Of a stretch of DNA of 64,000 nucleotides, positions 44,605 to 52,773 are shown one piece after another. The DNA is from an uncultured bacterium. GTDB taxonomy: Bacteria; Bacillota; Clostridia; Lachnospirales; Lachnospiraceae. Below the pieces are notes generated by a model. That model saw only the letters and a program-made list of their open reading frames with translations, was not told where the DNA came from and ran no database searches. The position numbers were made by a program, and so were the translations under genes. How positions within the stretch are numbered: position 1 is the stretch's first letter; each line of letters begins with the position of its first letter. The stretch is from assembly GCA_905214875.1 (NCBI GenBank), contig CAJMNR010000017.1:1-64000 (forward strand), given 5' to 3'.

Positions 44605-44672
44605 AAAGTAAAAGAGAGCATTGATTATACTAGGCTTTCTAGTCCTTCCAATCTTTTGCTCTCTTTTACTTT
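44605..44672 (-). terminator. Terminator of rodA/ftsW-family gene
   Basis: 16-bp perfect outer stem AAAGTAAAAGAGAGCA / TGCTCTCTTTTACTTT with an inner ACTAG/CTAGT hairpin, followed by TTGTCG on the minus strand. Confidence 0.75.
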
Positions 44673-44685
44673 ATTAACCTGACTT

Positions 44686-45831
44686 TTACATTGTCTTACT
44701 TCTCATACCGACATTCACAACCATTCCGACTGATGCTACGGAATTGATTAACGAAGTAAGTCCCGAACTAATAAACGGTAATGGTAACCCTGTATTCGGC
44801 AACAGACTTGTAGCTACACCAATATTAACAAATGTCTGGAACATCAGCATGGCCGATACACCAACACAAATCAACCGTCCCATATAATCGGGGGCGTGGG
44901 TTCCAATATATAGGCACCGACATACAAGAACAAAATACAAGAATATAATTCCTACACATCCTACAAAGCCAAATTCCTCTCCGACAATTGCGAACACAAA
45001 ATCGCTTTCATTCGCATAAATATTCGCATATCCTCTTGCATCTGTATCTTGATCATCAATGATTTTTCCGACCTTTCCACCGAGTGCTACCGCTGTAAGT
45101 GACTGATTCTGTTGATACTTACCAGAATTGTCTTCGGATTCATCATCCGATAAAAACGAAAGCACACGCTTTACTTGGTATGGTTTAATAAATGGAAGAC
45201 TCACATCATATACACCTACGGCAATAACAATAACAAGCATAATCGGTACGCATACGGCAAGTACCTTTCCTATAATCTTGTAGCTTAAGCCAGACATAAA
45301 TACAAGAACGACAAAAATAAAGATAAATACAAATGTCGAACTAAGATGTGGCTCTAGTAAAATCAAGACAATTGGAAGTGCTGTTGCTGCACCAAGGATA
45401 AATAATGTCCGATATCGATCCATCTCTTCTTTTAAATAATCACATAAAAATGCCAGGAACAAAATAATTACAAACTTCGCCAATTCTGACGGCTGTATTG
45501 TCAATCCACCAATTACGATCCAACGCTTAACATTATTAATGGTTTTTCCAAATATAGCAGTATATCCTAGCAGAAGCACAACAATCGTATACAACACAAA
45601 CGAATATCTGCATATAAATCGGTAATCGATAACAATAGCCACTAGAAATACAGCTAGTCCAATTACGATTCCGATAAGCTGTTTCTTGAACAGGCTTGTG
45701 TCTCCTCCGGAAACAATGTCCTGTTGCCGTAAACAATAGGCGCCTACGATTAACAAAATAGCCATAATGGTTATGGATAATACGTCAAGCTTTTTCCAGT
45801 TTATTTCTTTTAATTTTGAAAATAAATTCAT
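44686..45831 (-). CDS. rodA: SEDS-family peptidoglycan glycosyltransferase (RodA/FtsW)
   Basis: 381 residues, about ten TM helices. Recognised by RWIVIGGLTIQPSELAKF, LLEPHLSSTFVFI, the external loop with QQNQSLTAVALGG, FVFAIVGEEFGF and the C-terminal NTGLPLPFISSGLTSLI. SEDS proteins polymerise glycan strands with a class B PBP. No PBP or shape gene is adjacent, so whether it acts in elongation, division or spore cortex is unsettled; the N-terminus KLDVLSITIMAILL resembles RodA. The start at 45831 follows GGAAGG. Confidence 0.88.
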   Translation of the reverse strand: MNLFSKLKEINWKKLDVLSITIMAILLIVGAYCLRQQDIVSGGDTSLFKKQLIGIVIGLAVFLVAIVIDYRFICRYSFVLYTIVVLLLGYTAIFGKTINNVKRWIVIGGLTIQPSELAKFVIILFLAFLCDYLKEEMDRYRTLFILGAATALPIVLILLEPHLSSTFVFIFIFVVLVFMSGLSYKIIGKVLAVCVPIMLVIVIAVGVYDVSLPFIKPYQVKRVLSFLSDDESEDNSGKYQQNQSLTAVALGGKVGKIIDDQDTDARGYANIYANESDFVFAIVGEEFGFVGCVGIIFLYFVLVCRCLYIGTHAPDYMGRLICVGVSAMLMFQTFVNIGVATSLLPNTGLPLPFISSGLTSLINSVASVGMVVNVGMRSKTM

Positions 45832-46022
45832 GGCTTCCTTCCTTTCGTGGAATTTGACCATACAAATGTCCACATAGTATTTTATCGGTTTTTTTTCTAT
45901 TTTGCAACGTAATTTATTGATTAATTGCAAACTTCATATGTTTCCTATATAAAATAGCTCTTATATAGACACTTTGCCGTGCCACCCCAGTCTCTACAGC
46001 AGCCTCTTTCCTACGATTAACA

Positions 46023-46058
46023 AAAAGCGAGCCCTTGCTTATGCAAAAGCTCACTTTT
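46023..46058 (-). terminator. Terminator of the LysM gene
   Basis: Stem AAAAGCGAGC / GCTCACTTTT (one G-T mismatch), followed on the minus strand by TTTTTG. Confidence 0.65.
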
Positions 46059-46081
46059 ATTTTACCCACTATTTCACTAAT

Positions 46082-46741
46082 TTATCTTGATTCAAATTTT
46101 TGCTCATCCATAGCATTCGTATTTGGCACTCTTAATACAGTTCCTGGTTTCAAATAAATCTGAACCGTATCATTATGACGAAGTACTTGATCCAAACTAA
46201 TGCCGAATCGTTCTAAAACATTCTGCAAGTTGTCATCCTGTTTTACAACATAAGTGATTATAACGTAAGGTACTGGTTGTGATCCTCCTGTCCTTTGGCC
46301 AGTCTGGCCATCTCCATTATCTGTTGTTTCCATATCTCCATCATCATACATATCATCATATACTACTGTTTCGTGCTCTTCTCCATCCTCTTCTTCTCCA
46401 ATTTGTCCAAAAGGATTATTGTCCCCATAACGTGGATCTCTAGGGTCATTATATGGTCCGTAGTTATCGAAAGGTGGCATTGGTTTATATGGTGGGACTA
46501 CTGGACCTGGACCGCCAAAATTTCCTGGCCAAGGACGAATTGGAACAATTGGTATAGTATCAACCATAGGGTCTCGATTAGGAATGCAAATGCGTTTACC
46601 AACATACAGATTATATATATCATCATCCTCGTTCGCATTGATTAACCAAGCAAGAGGGATTTCAAATCTTCTACTTATGCCGTATAACGTATCATTCTCT
46701 TGTACTACGTAAAGAAAGCCATCGCAGTCATCGAATCTCAT
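46082..46741 (-). CDS. Two-LysM protein with a Pro/Gly-rich linker
   Basis: 219 residues. LysM 1 is at about 10-58 (FLYVVQENDTLYGISRRF ... YVGKRICIPN), LysM 2 at about 160-208 (YVVKQDDNLQNVLERF ... LKPGTVLRVPN). Between them lies a Pro/Gly-rich segment (PGNFGGPGPVVPPYKPMPP) and a strongly acidic stretch. No signal peptide or TM helix, so it is probably a spore coat/cortex-associated protein made in the mother cell rather than a secreted wall protein; this is inference. The start at 46741 follows GGAGG. Confidence 0.85.
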   Translation of the reverse strand: MRFDDCDGFLYVVQENDTLYGISRRFEIPLAWLINANEDDDIYNLYVGKRICIPNRDPMVDTIPIVPIRPWPGNFGGPGPVVPPYKPMPPFDNYGPYNDPRDPRYGDNNPFGQIGEEEDGEEHETVVYDDMYDDGDMETTDNGDGQTGQRTGGSQPVPYVIITYVVKQDDNLQNVLERFGISLDQVLRHNDTVQIYLKPGTVLRVPNTNAMDEQKFESR

Positions 46742-46909
46742 GTATACCTCCATTCAACGAATTCGTTTATTCGCAAATAAAAATTCTATATTTACTTTAT
46801 TATATTCCCAGTCGATACAAACGTTCGTAACTGTATCTTTTCATTCAGATAAATAATGCCAAAAATTTATAATATTGCTAAATGAGACAATCTGTCGTAT
46901 ACTTTCTAT

Positions 46910-46927
46910 ATGTGTAAATTTACACAT
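46910..46927 (+). promoter_or_regulatory. 18-bp perfect palindrome (candidate operator)
   Basis: ATGTGTAAATTTACACAT, a perfect palindrome, centred 19 bp before a perfect -10 box TATAAT (46938-46943) and so covering the -35 position, where no good TTGACA is found. This is a typical place for a dimeric repressor or activator site controlling the activase-like gene. The regulator is not identified. Confidence 0.65.
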
Positions 46928-46937
46928 TATTTCATAC

Positions 46938-46943
46938 TATAAT
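46938..46943 (+). promoter_or_regulatory. -10 box of the activase-like gene
   Basis: Perfect TATAAT, 31 bp before the ATG. The -35 at the right distance (TAAATT) is poor and lies inside the palindrome. The predicted transcript would begin only a few bases upstream of the SD. Confidence 0.55.
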
Positions 46944-46945
46944 GT

Positions 46946-46974
46946 AAGGAGGAACAGCAACAAGCTGGTACAAT
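46946..46974 (+). promoter_or_regulatory. Ribosome-binding site with a possible hairpin spacer
   Basis: The only SD, AAGGAGG (46946-46952), is 22 nt from the ATG, too far for normal initiation. CAGC (46955-46958) and GCTG (46964-46967) can pair over a 5-nt loop; folding this out leaves an effective spacing of about 9 nt. No in-frame start codon lies closer. Confidence 0.5.
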
Positions 46975-49900
46975 ATGAAAACAAATTATACAGTTGGTAT
47001 AGATATTGGATCAACAACGGTAAAAATAGCTGTCCTTGATGAAGAATTAAATATATTATTTTCAGATTATCAAAGACATTTTGCTAATATACAAGAAACC
47101 TTATCTGATTTAATTCAGAAAGCAAAATCTGAACTTGGCGATTTAAACGTCGCTCCAATGATTACAGGTTCCGGCGGTCTTGCCTTAGCCAAAAATATGA
47201 ACATCCCTTTCATTCAAGAAGTAGTTGCCGTAGCATCTGCCCTTGAGCACTATGCTCCACAAACAGATGTCGCAATCGAACTTGGTGGAGAAGATGCAAA
47301 AATCATTTATTTCAATAACGGTATTGATCAAAGAATGAACGGTATCTGTGCTGGTGGTACAGGCTCCTTTATCGACCAGATGGCCACTTTACTAAAGACA
47401 GACGCCGCAGGATTAAATGAATATGCCAAAAGCTATCAGGCACTTTACCCAATCGCTGCTAGATGTGGTGTATTTGCAAAGACTGATATCCAGCCATTAA
47501 TCAACGAAGGTGCTACAAAGCCCGACTTAAGTGCTTCCATCTTCCAGGCTGTTGTCAACCAGACAATCAGTGGTCTTGCATGTGGTAAGCCAATTCGCGG
47601 TCACGTTGCATTCTTAGGGGGTCCATTACACTTCCTTACTGAATTAAAACAAGCATTTATCCGTACATTAAACTTAACGGATGAAACAATTGTCGATCCA
47701 GATAATTCTCATTTATTTGCTGCTATCGGTAGTGCAATGAATTCTAAGGGAGAAAGCGTTACTTCCTTCGATCAATTAATACACTTACTAAGCAATAAAG
47801 TTCAATTAGAATTCGAAGTAACAAGACTCGATCCACTGTTCAAAGACCAACAAGAATATGATGAATTCTTAGAGCGTCATACAAGACACAGTGTTAAAAA
47901 AGGAGACCTTGCTACATATAAAGGAAACTGCTACTTAGGTATTGATGCAGGTTCCACTACAACTAAAGTAGCTTTAGTAGGCGAAGATGGTTCCCTACTC
48001 TACTCTTTTTATAGTAACAATAATGGTAGTCCTTTAAAGACAACCATCCGTGCAATGAAAGAAATCTATGAGTTATTGCCAGAAGGCGTACAGATTGTTC
48101 GCTCCTGCTCTACTGGATATGGAGAAGCATTAATCAAATCTGCCCTCTTACTTGATGAAGGCGAGGTAGAAACAGTTGCCCATTATTATGCTGCTGCTTT
48201 CTTTGATCCTAAAGTAGATTGCATCCTTGATATTGGTGGACAAGATATGAAATGCATTAAGATCAAGAATGAATCCGTAGACAGTGTTCAATTAAATGAA
48301 GCATGTTCCTCAGGATGTGGTTCTTTCATTGAAACATTTGCAAAATCTTTAAATTATGAAGTTGCAGACTTTGCAAAAGTAGCGTTATTTGCCGAAAATC
48401 CAATCGACCTCGGTTCACGATGCACGGTATTTATGAATTCAAAAGTAAAACAAGCGCAAAAAGAAGGGGCAAGCGTTGCAGATATTAGTGCCGGCCTTGC
48501 TTACTCTGTTATCAAGAACGCCTTATTAAAGGTTATCAAGATTACTGATCCGAAAGACCTTGGAAATAACATCGTAGTACAAGGTGGAACATTCTATAAC
48601 GATGCAGTACTTCGCGCTTTCGAACGCATTTCTTCTTGTGAAGCAATCCGTCCTGACATTGCCGGAATCATGGGTGCATTTGGTGCTGCCTTAATCGCAC
48701 GTGAACATTACGAAGGCCAGACTTCCACAATGTTAAGCTTTGAAAATATCATCAACTTAAAATTCGATACAAAGCTTACAAGATGTAAAGGCTGTACAAA
48801 CCACTGCCGTTTGACAATCAATCGTTTCACTGGCGGACGTAATTTTATTTCTGGTAACCGTTGTGAAAAAGGTATCGGTAAAGTCAAGAATGCCGGCGGC
48901 GTTCCAAACCTATTTGAATATAAAAATCATCGTACTTTTGACTACGAACCATTACCATTAGATAAAGCTACTCGTGGTACCGTTGGTATTCCAAGAGTAC
49001 TTAATATGTATGAAAACTATCCATTCTGGTTTACATTCTTTACGAAACTTAACTACCATGTCGTAGTCTCTCCAGAGTCCAACCGTGGTATTTATGAACT
49101 AGGAATTGAATCCATCCCTAGTGAAAGCGAATGTTATCCAGCAAAATTAGCCCATGGCCATATTATGTGGTTACTTAAAGAAGGCGTAAAATACATCTTC
49201 TACCCTTGCGTTCCATACGAGCGTAAAGAAGATCCTACTGCTAATGATCACTACAACTGTCCAATCGTTACAAGTTACGGGGAAAACATCAAGAATAATG
49301 TGGAAGAATTAAAAGATCCTTCCATTATCTATCAAAACCCATTTGTATCCTTTGAAACAGAAGAGATTTTAGCTAATCAATTAGTAAAGGTAATCGGTGA
49401 AACAAATAATATTCCTGCACAGGAAATTAGAGAAGCTGCTCATGCTGCTTACGCAGAACTTACGAAAGTAAGAGATGACATACGCAAAAAAGGGGAAGAG
49501 ACATTAGAATACCTGAAAAAGACTGGCAAGCGAGGCATCGTACTTGCTGGACGTCCTTATCATATCGATAAAGAAATCAACCATGGTATTCCTGAATTAA
49601 TCACTTCCTATGACATCGCCGTGTTAACAGAAGACAGTATTGCACATCTTGGAAAAGTAGATCGTCCAACCATCGTTATGGATCAATGGATGTATCACTC
49701 CAGATTATATGCTGCTGCTTCTTTCGTACGTACGCAAAGCAACTTAGAGTTAATTCAGTTAAACTCTTTCGGATGTGGACTTGATGCCGTTACTACAGAT
49801 GAAGTAAACGATATCCTTACAAAATCCGGAAAGATTTATACAGTCCTTAAAATCGATGAAGTAAACAACCTTGGTGCAGCACGAATCCGTATTCGAAGCT

Positions 49901-51192
49901 TAATCTCTGCAGTAAAAGACCGTGAAAAGAAACACGTCAAACGAGAAATCGTTTCTGCAGCTCGTAAGAGAGTAGAATTTACTGCTGAAATGAAAGATAC
50001 GTATACAATTCTTTGTCCACAGATGTCTCCAATCCACTTTGACTTCGTACAAGAAGCATTCAAAGTATGTGGATACAATGCTGTCGTATTAGATAGCGAC
50101 AACCGTACGACCATCGATTACGGTTTAAAATACGTTAATAACGATGCTTGTTACCCATCCTTGATCGTTGTAGGTCAGATCATGGAAGCACTTCTCTCCG
50201 GCCGTTATGATACCGATAAAGTTGCTGTCGTAATCACACAAACTGGTGGTGGCTGTCGTGCAACAAACTATATCGGATTTATCCGCCGTGCATTAGAGAA
50301 GGCAAACTTATCCCATATTCCAGTCATATCAATCAGTGCACAGGGCCTTGAAAAGAACTCTGGTATGAAATACACTCCTAAGATTTTAAATCGTGCTATG
50401 CAAGGTTTACTATACGGAGATTTATTAATGCGAGTTCTTTATAAGACAAGACCTTACGAAGCACAAAAAGGGTCCGCAAATGCATTATATGAATCCTGGA
50501 AGAAGAAATGTTTAGCTTCCATTCACAATGGAAAACGAAGCGAATTCAAACGTAACATTCGCGGCATCGTCCATGACTTTGATAATTTAGAGTTATTAGA
50601 CATCAAGAAACCTAAAGTTGGTGTCGTTGGTGAAATCTTAGTTAAGTTCTTACCAATTGCCAACAACTATATCGTTGAACAGTTAGAAGCTGAAGGCGCA
50701 GAAGCTGTTGTTCCAGACCTCATGGACTTCTTCTTATACTGTGCATACGATTGCAACTTCAAACATGAGAACTTAGGAAAGAGTAAAAAAAGCGCTGTAA
50801 TCTGTAATGCAGCCATCCGCTTAATCGAGTGGTATCGTAAGCCTTTAGTAAAAGCACTTAACGAAAGTAAACGCTTCCAGGCTCCTGTTCCTATCACGCA
50901 ACTTGCTGATTATGCAAGCGAGTTTGTTTCTATCGGAAATCAAACAGGTGAAGGTTGGTTCTTAACAGGTGAAATGATCGAATTAATTCATTCCGGCGTT
51001 AACAACATTGTATGTACACAGCCATTTGGTTGTCTTCCAAACCATGTCGTAGGTAAAGGTGTTATCAAAGTACTTCGTCAATCATTTAAAAGTGCTAATA
51101 TCGTTGCGATTGACTACGATCCAGGCGCTAGCGAAGTAAACCAATTAAACCGAATCAAATTAATGCTTTCCACAGCTGAAAAGAATATGTAA
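46975..51192 (+). CDS. Two-domain acyl-CoA dehydratase activase-related protein (BadF/BadG family plus DUF2229)
   Basis: 1405 residues. Two ASKHA ATPase modules lie in tandem: residues 5-260 (GIDIGSTTVKIAV; Cys125 in CAGGTGSF) and 322-580 (GIDAGSTTTKVAL; Cys444 and Cys448 in CSSGCGSF, the usual [4Fe-4S] ligands). A Cys cluster C604-x2-C607-x3-C611 follows, then a DUF2229 domain (about 670-900) with SESECYPAKLAHGH, and a C-terminal HgdB-like part with QTGGGCRATNY. Related proteins activate 2-hydroxyacyl-CoA dehydratases, but no dehydratase is encoded nearby; the substrate is unknown. Codons fit the host. Confidence 0.9.
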   Translation: MKTNYTVGIDIGSTTVKIAVLDEELNILFSDYQRHFANIQETLSDLIQKAKSELGDLNVAPMITGSGGLALAKNMNIPFIQEVVAVASALEHYAPQTDVAIELGGEDAKIIYFNNGIDQRMNGICAGGTGSFIDQMATLLKTDAAGLNEYAKSYQALYPIAARCGVFAKTDIQPLINEGATKPDLSASIFQAVVNQTISGLACGKPIRGHVAFLGGPLHFLTELKQAFIRTLNLTDETIVDPDNSHLFAAIGSAMNSKGESVTSFDQLIHLLSNKVQLEFEVTRLDPLFKDQQEYDEFLERHTRHSVKKGDLATYKGNCYLGIDAGSTTTKVALVGEDGSLLYSFYSNNNGSPLKTTIRAMKEIYELLPEGVQIVRSCSTGYGEALIKSALLLDEGEVETVAHYYAAAFFDPKVDCILDIGGQDMKCIKIKNESVDSVQLNEACSSGCGSFIETFAKSLNYEVADFAKVALFAENPIDLGSRCTVFMNSKVKQAQKEGASVADISAGLAYSVIKNALLKVIKITDPKDLGNNIVVQGGTFYNDAVLRAFERISSCEAIRPDIAGIMGAFGAALIAREHYEGQTSTMLSFENIINLKFDTKLTRCKGCTNHCRLTINRFTGGRNFISGNRCEKGIGKVKNAGGVPNLFEYKNHRTFDYEPLPLDKATRGTVGIPRVLNMYENYPFWFTFFTKLNYHVVVSPESNRGIYELGIESIPSESECYPAKLAHGHIMWLLKEGVKYIFYPCVPYERKEDPTANDHYNCPIVTSYGENIKNNVEELKDPSIIYQNPFVSFETEEILANQLVKVIGETNNIPAQEIREAAHAAYAELTKVRDDIRKKGEETLEYLKKTGKRGIVLAGRPYHIDKEINHGIPELITSYDIAVLTEDSIAHLGKVDRPTIVMDQWMYHSRLYAAASFVRTQSNLELIQLNSFGCGLDAVTTDEVNDILTKSGKIYTVLKIDEVNNLGAARIRIRSLISAVKDREKKHVKREIVSAARKRVEFTAEMKDTYTILCPQMSPIHFDFVQEAFKVCGYNAVVLDSDNRTTIDYGLKYVNNDACYPSLIVVGQIMEALLSGRYDTDKVAVVITQTGGGCRATNYIGFIRRALEKANLSHIPVISISAQGLEKNSGMKYTPKILNRAMQGLLYGDLLMRVLYKTRPYEAQKGSANALYESWKKKCLASIHNGKRSEFKRNIRGIVHDFDNLELLDIKKPKVGVVGEILVKFLPIANNYIVEQLEAEGAEAVVPDLMDFFLYCAYDCNFKHENLGKSKKSAVICNAAIRLIEWYRKPLVKALNESKRFQAPVPITQLADYASEFVSIGNQTGEGWFLTGEMIELIHSGVNNIVCTQPFGCLPNHVVGKGVIKVLRQSFKSANIVAIDYDPGASEVNQLNRIKLMLSTAEKNM

Positions 51193-51194
51193 TA

Positions 51195-51241
51195 TAAAAA
51201 AGTTGGTAATGTGATATAACTTCACATTACCAACTTTTTTT
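51195..51241. terminator. Bidirectional terminator, activase-like gene / hisF
   Basis: Stem AAAAAAGTTGGTAATGTGA / TCACATTACCAACTTTTTT, nearly 19 bp with T runs on both strands. Confidence 0.9.
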
Positions 51242-51275
51242 GTTTTATCGTTTTTCTTCAAAATAAGAAACTTTA

Positions 51276-52046
51276 TTACTTATCTTCGTACCTTACGCTG
51301 ACTCCTCGCCCTCTAAGGTACTCTTTTACTTGATTGATCTCAAGTTCTTTATAATGGAATAAGGAAGCTGCTAATACTGCATCTGCTTTTCCTTCGGTAA
51401 GCGCATCATAGAAATGCTCAATCTTTCCAGCACCACCAGAAGCAATAACTGGAACCTTAACATTCTCGGATACGATCTTTGTCAGTTCAATATCATACCC
51501 ATCTTTTGTTCCGTCTTTATCCATACTTGTAAGCAGGATCTCACCCGCTCCAAGTTCGCAAGCTTTCATAATCCATTCAACAGCATCAATGCCCATATCT
51601 ACTCTTCCGCCGTTCTTATAGATATTCCAGCCTGAACCATCTGCACGTCGTTTTGCATCCACTGCAAGGACAACACATTGGCTCCCGAACTTATCAGCCG
51701 CCTCTGCGATCAAATTCGGATTATCGATCGCTGCAGAATTGACTGCAACCTTATCTGCACCTTCTCTAAGGATAACCTTAAAATCATCGACAGAACGAAT
51801 CCCACCACCTACTGTAAATGGAATAAACACGGTTTCTGCAACTCGTCTTACCATATCAAGCTTTATCGTTCTTGCATCTGAAGATGCTGTTATATCAAGA
51901 AACACAAGCTCATCCGCGCCAGCCTTATTGTATGCTTTAGCAACTTCCACTGGATCACCTGCATCCTGTAAATTCACAAAATTTACGCCCTTTACTACTC
52001 GGCCGTTATGTACATCTAAACAAGGAATTATCCTTTTCGTAAACAT
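51276..52046 (-). CDS. hisF: Imidazole glycerol phosphate synthase, cyclase subunit
   Basis: 256-residue TIM barrel. With HisH it converts PRFAR and glutamine-derived ammonia to IGP and AICAR in histidine synthesis. The catalytic Asp residues are in CLDVHNGRVVKG and LTSMDKDGTKDG, and the phosphate sites are VGGGIRS and ASGGAG. The start at 52046 has GGGGGA upstream; 16 bp after hisH. The other his genes are not in the window. Confidence 0.97.
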   Translation of the reverse strand: MFTKRIIPCLDVHNGRVVKGVNFVNLQDAGDPVEVAKAYNKAGADELVFLDITASSDARTIKLDMVRRVAETVFIPFTVGGGIRSVDDFKVILREGADKVAVNSAAIDNPNLIAEAADKFGSQCVVLAVDAKRRADGSGWNIYKNGGRVDMGIDAVEWIMKACELGAGEILLTSMDKDGTKDGYDIELTKIVSENVKVPVIASGGAGKIEHFYDALTEGKADAVLAASLFHYKELEINQVKEYLRGRGVSVRYEDK

Positions 52047-52062
52047 ATGTATCTTCCCCCTT

Positions 52063-52668
52063 TTATAAATTAGCAAAATTACGAAGAATATGAAGTCCTA
52101 CATCGCCACTCTTTTCCGGATGGAACTGACAAGCAAACGTTGTACCTTTCTCTACTGCCGCATCAATCAATGTTGAATACTCTGTCGTAGCCGCAACTTC
52201 CTCTCTATGCTTTGCCTTTAAATAATAGGAGTGAACAAAATACACATAAGAATGATCTTTTAGTCCATGAAACAATTTTGACTTCGGATTAAGCGTCAAA
52301 TCATTCCATCCAATATGAGGAATCTTAAGCCCTTCTTTATCTGGGATACGAACGATTTCACCCTCTAGGATTCCTAATCCTTCTACGCCTTCTGCTTCTT
52401 CACTGGATTCAAACATAAGCTGCAATCCTAGGCAGATTCCTAAGAATGGCTTTTCACTCTTTCCAATCTCTCTTAATACATCAACCAATTCATATTTATG
52501 TAACTTTTCCATTGCCTCGCCAAAGGCACCGACACCAGGTAAAATGACTTTGTCCGCATGAAGGAGCTGTTCTTTATCTCTTGTAATCAACACTTCTTCT
52601 CCAAGGGAAATCAGTGCTTTCTCCACACTTTTCAAGTTACCAGCATCATAGTCAACAATAGCTATCAT
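52063..52668 (-). CDS. hisH: Imidazole glycerol phosphate synthase, glutamine amidotransferase subunit
   Basis: 201-residue class I glutaminase that supplies ammonia to HisF. The triad is Cys in GICLGLQLMF, with His and Glu in FHPEKSG near the C-terminus. GVGAFGEAM and VDYDAGNLKSVEKAL (N-terminus) are typical. The start at 52668 follows AAGGAAG. The gene pair hisH-hisF is isolated from other histidine genes. Confidence 0.97.
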   Translation of the reverse strand: MIAIVDYDAGNLKSVEKALISLGEEVLITRDKEQLLHADKVILPGVGAFGEAMEKLHKYELVDVLREIGKSEKPFLGICLGLQLMFESSEEAEGVEGLGILEGEIVRIPDKEGLKIPHIGWNDLTLNPKSKLFHGLKDHSYVYFVHSYYLKAKHREEVAATTEYSTLIDAAVEKGTTFACQFHPEKSGDVGLHILRNFANL

Positions 52669-52773
52669 TCTAACACTTCCTTTACGCAAAAATAAGATAT
52701 AAAGAATAAATCTATTCTTTATATCTTACTTGAGTTTGCACATTTATGCAACCATTTTACAAAAAACTTATTT

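Larger units (their letters stand above)
44199..44685. other. Long intergenic region upstream of corA
   Basis: Contains, from the corA side, a possible 40-codon basic reading frame (44273-44395, minus), a short inverted repeat TTGACcgtGTCAA (44404-44416), AT-rich sequence without clear structure (44420-44600), and the rodA terminator at 44605-44672. I see no M-box (Mg2+ riboswitch) architecture, but cannot exclude a novel leader. Confidence 0.5.

Noticed and set aside
46295..46645. Plus-strand frame opposite the LysM gene
   Set aside because: It mirrors the Pro/Gly- and Asp-rich codons of the LysM linker; Trp/Ile-rich nonsense without an SD.
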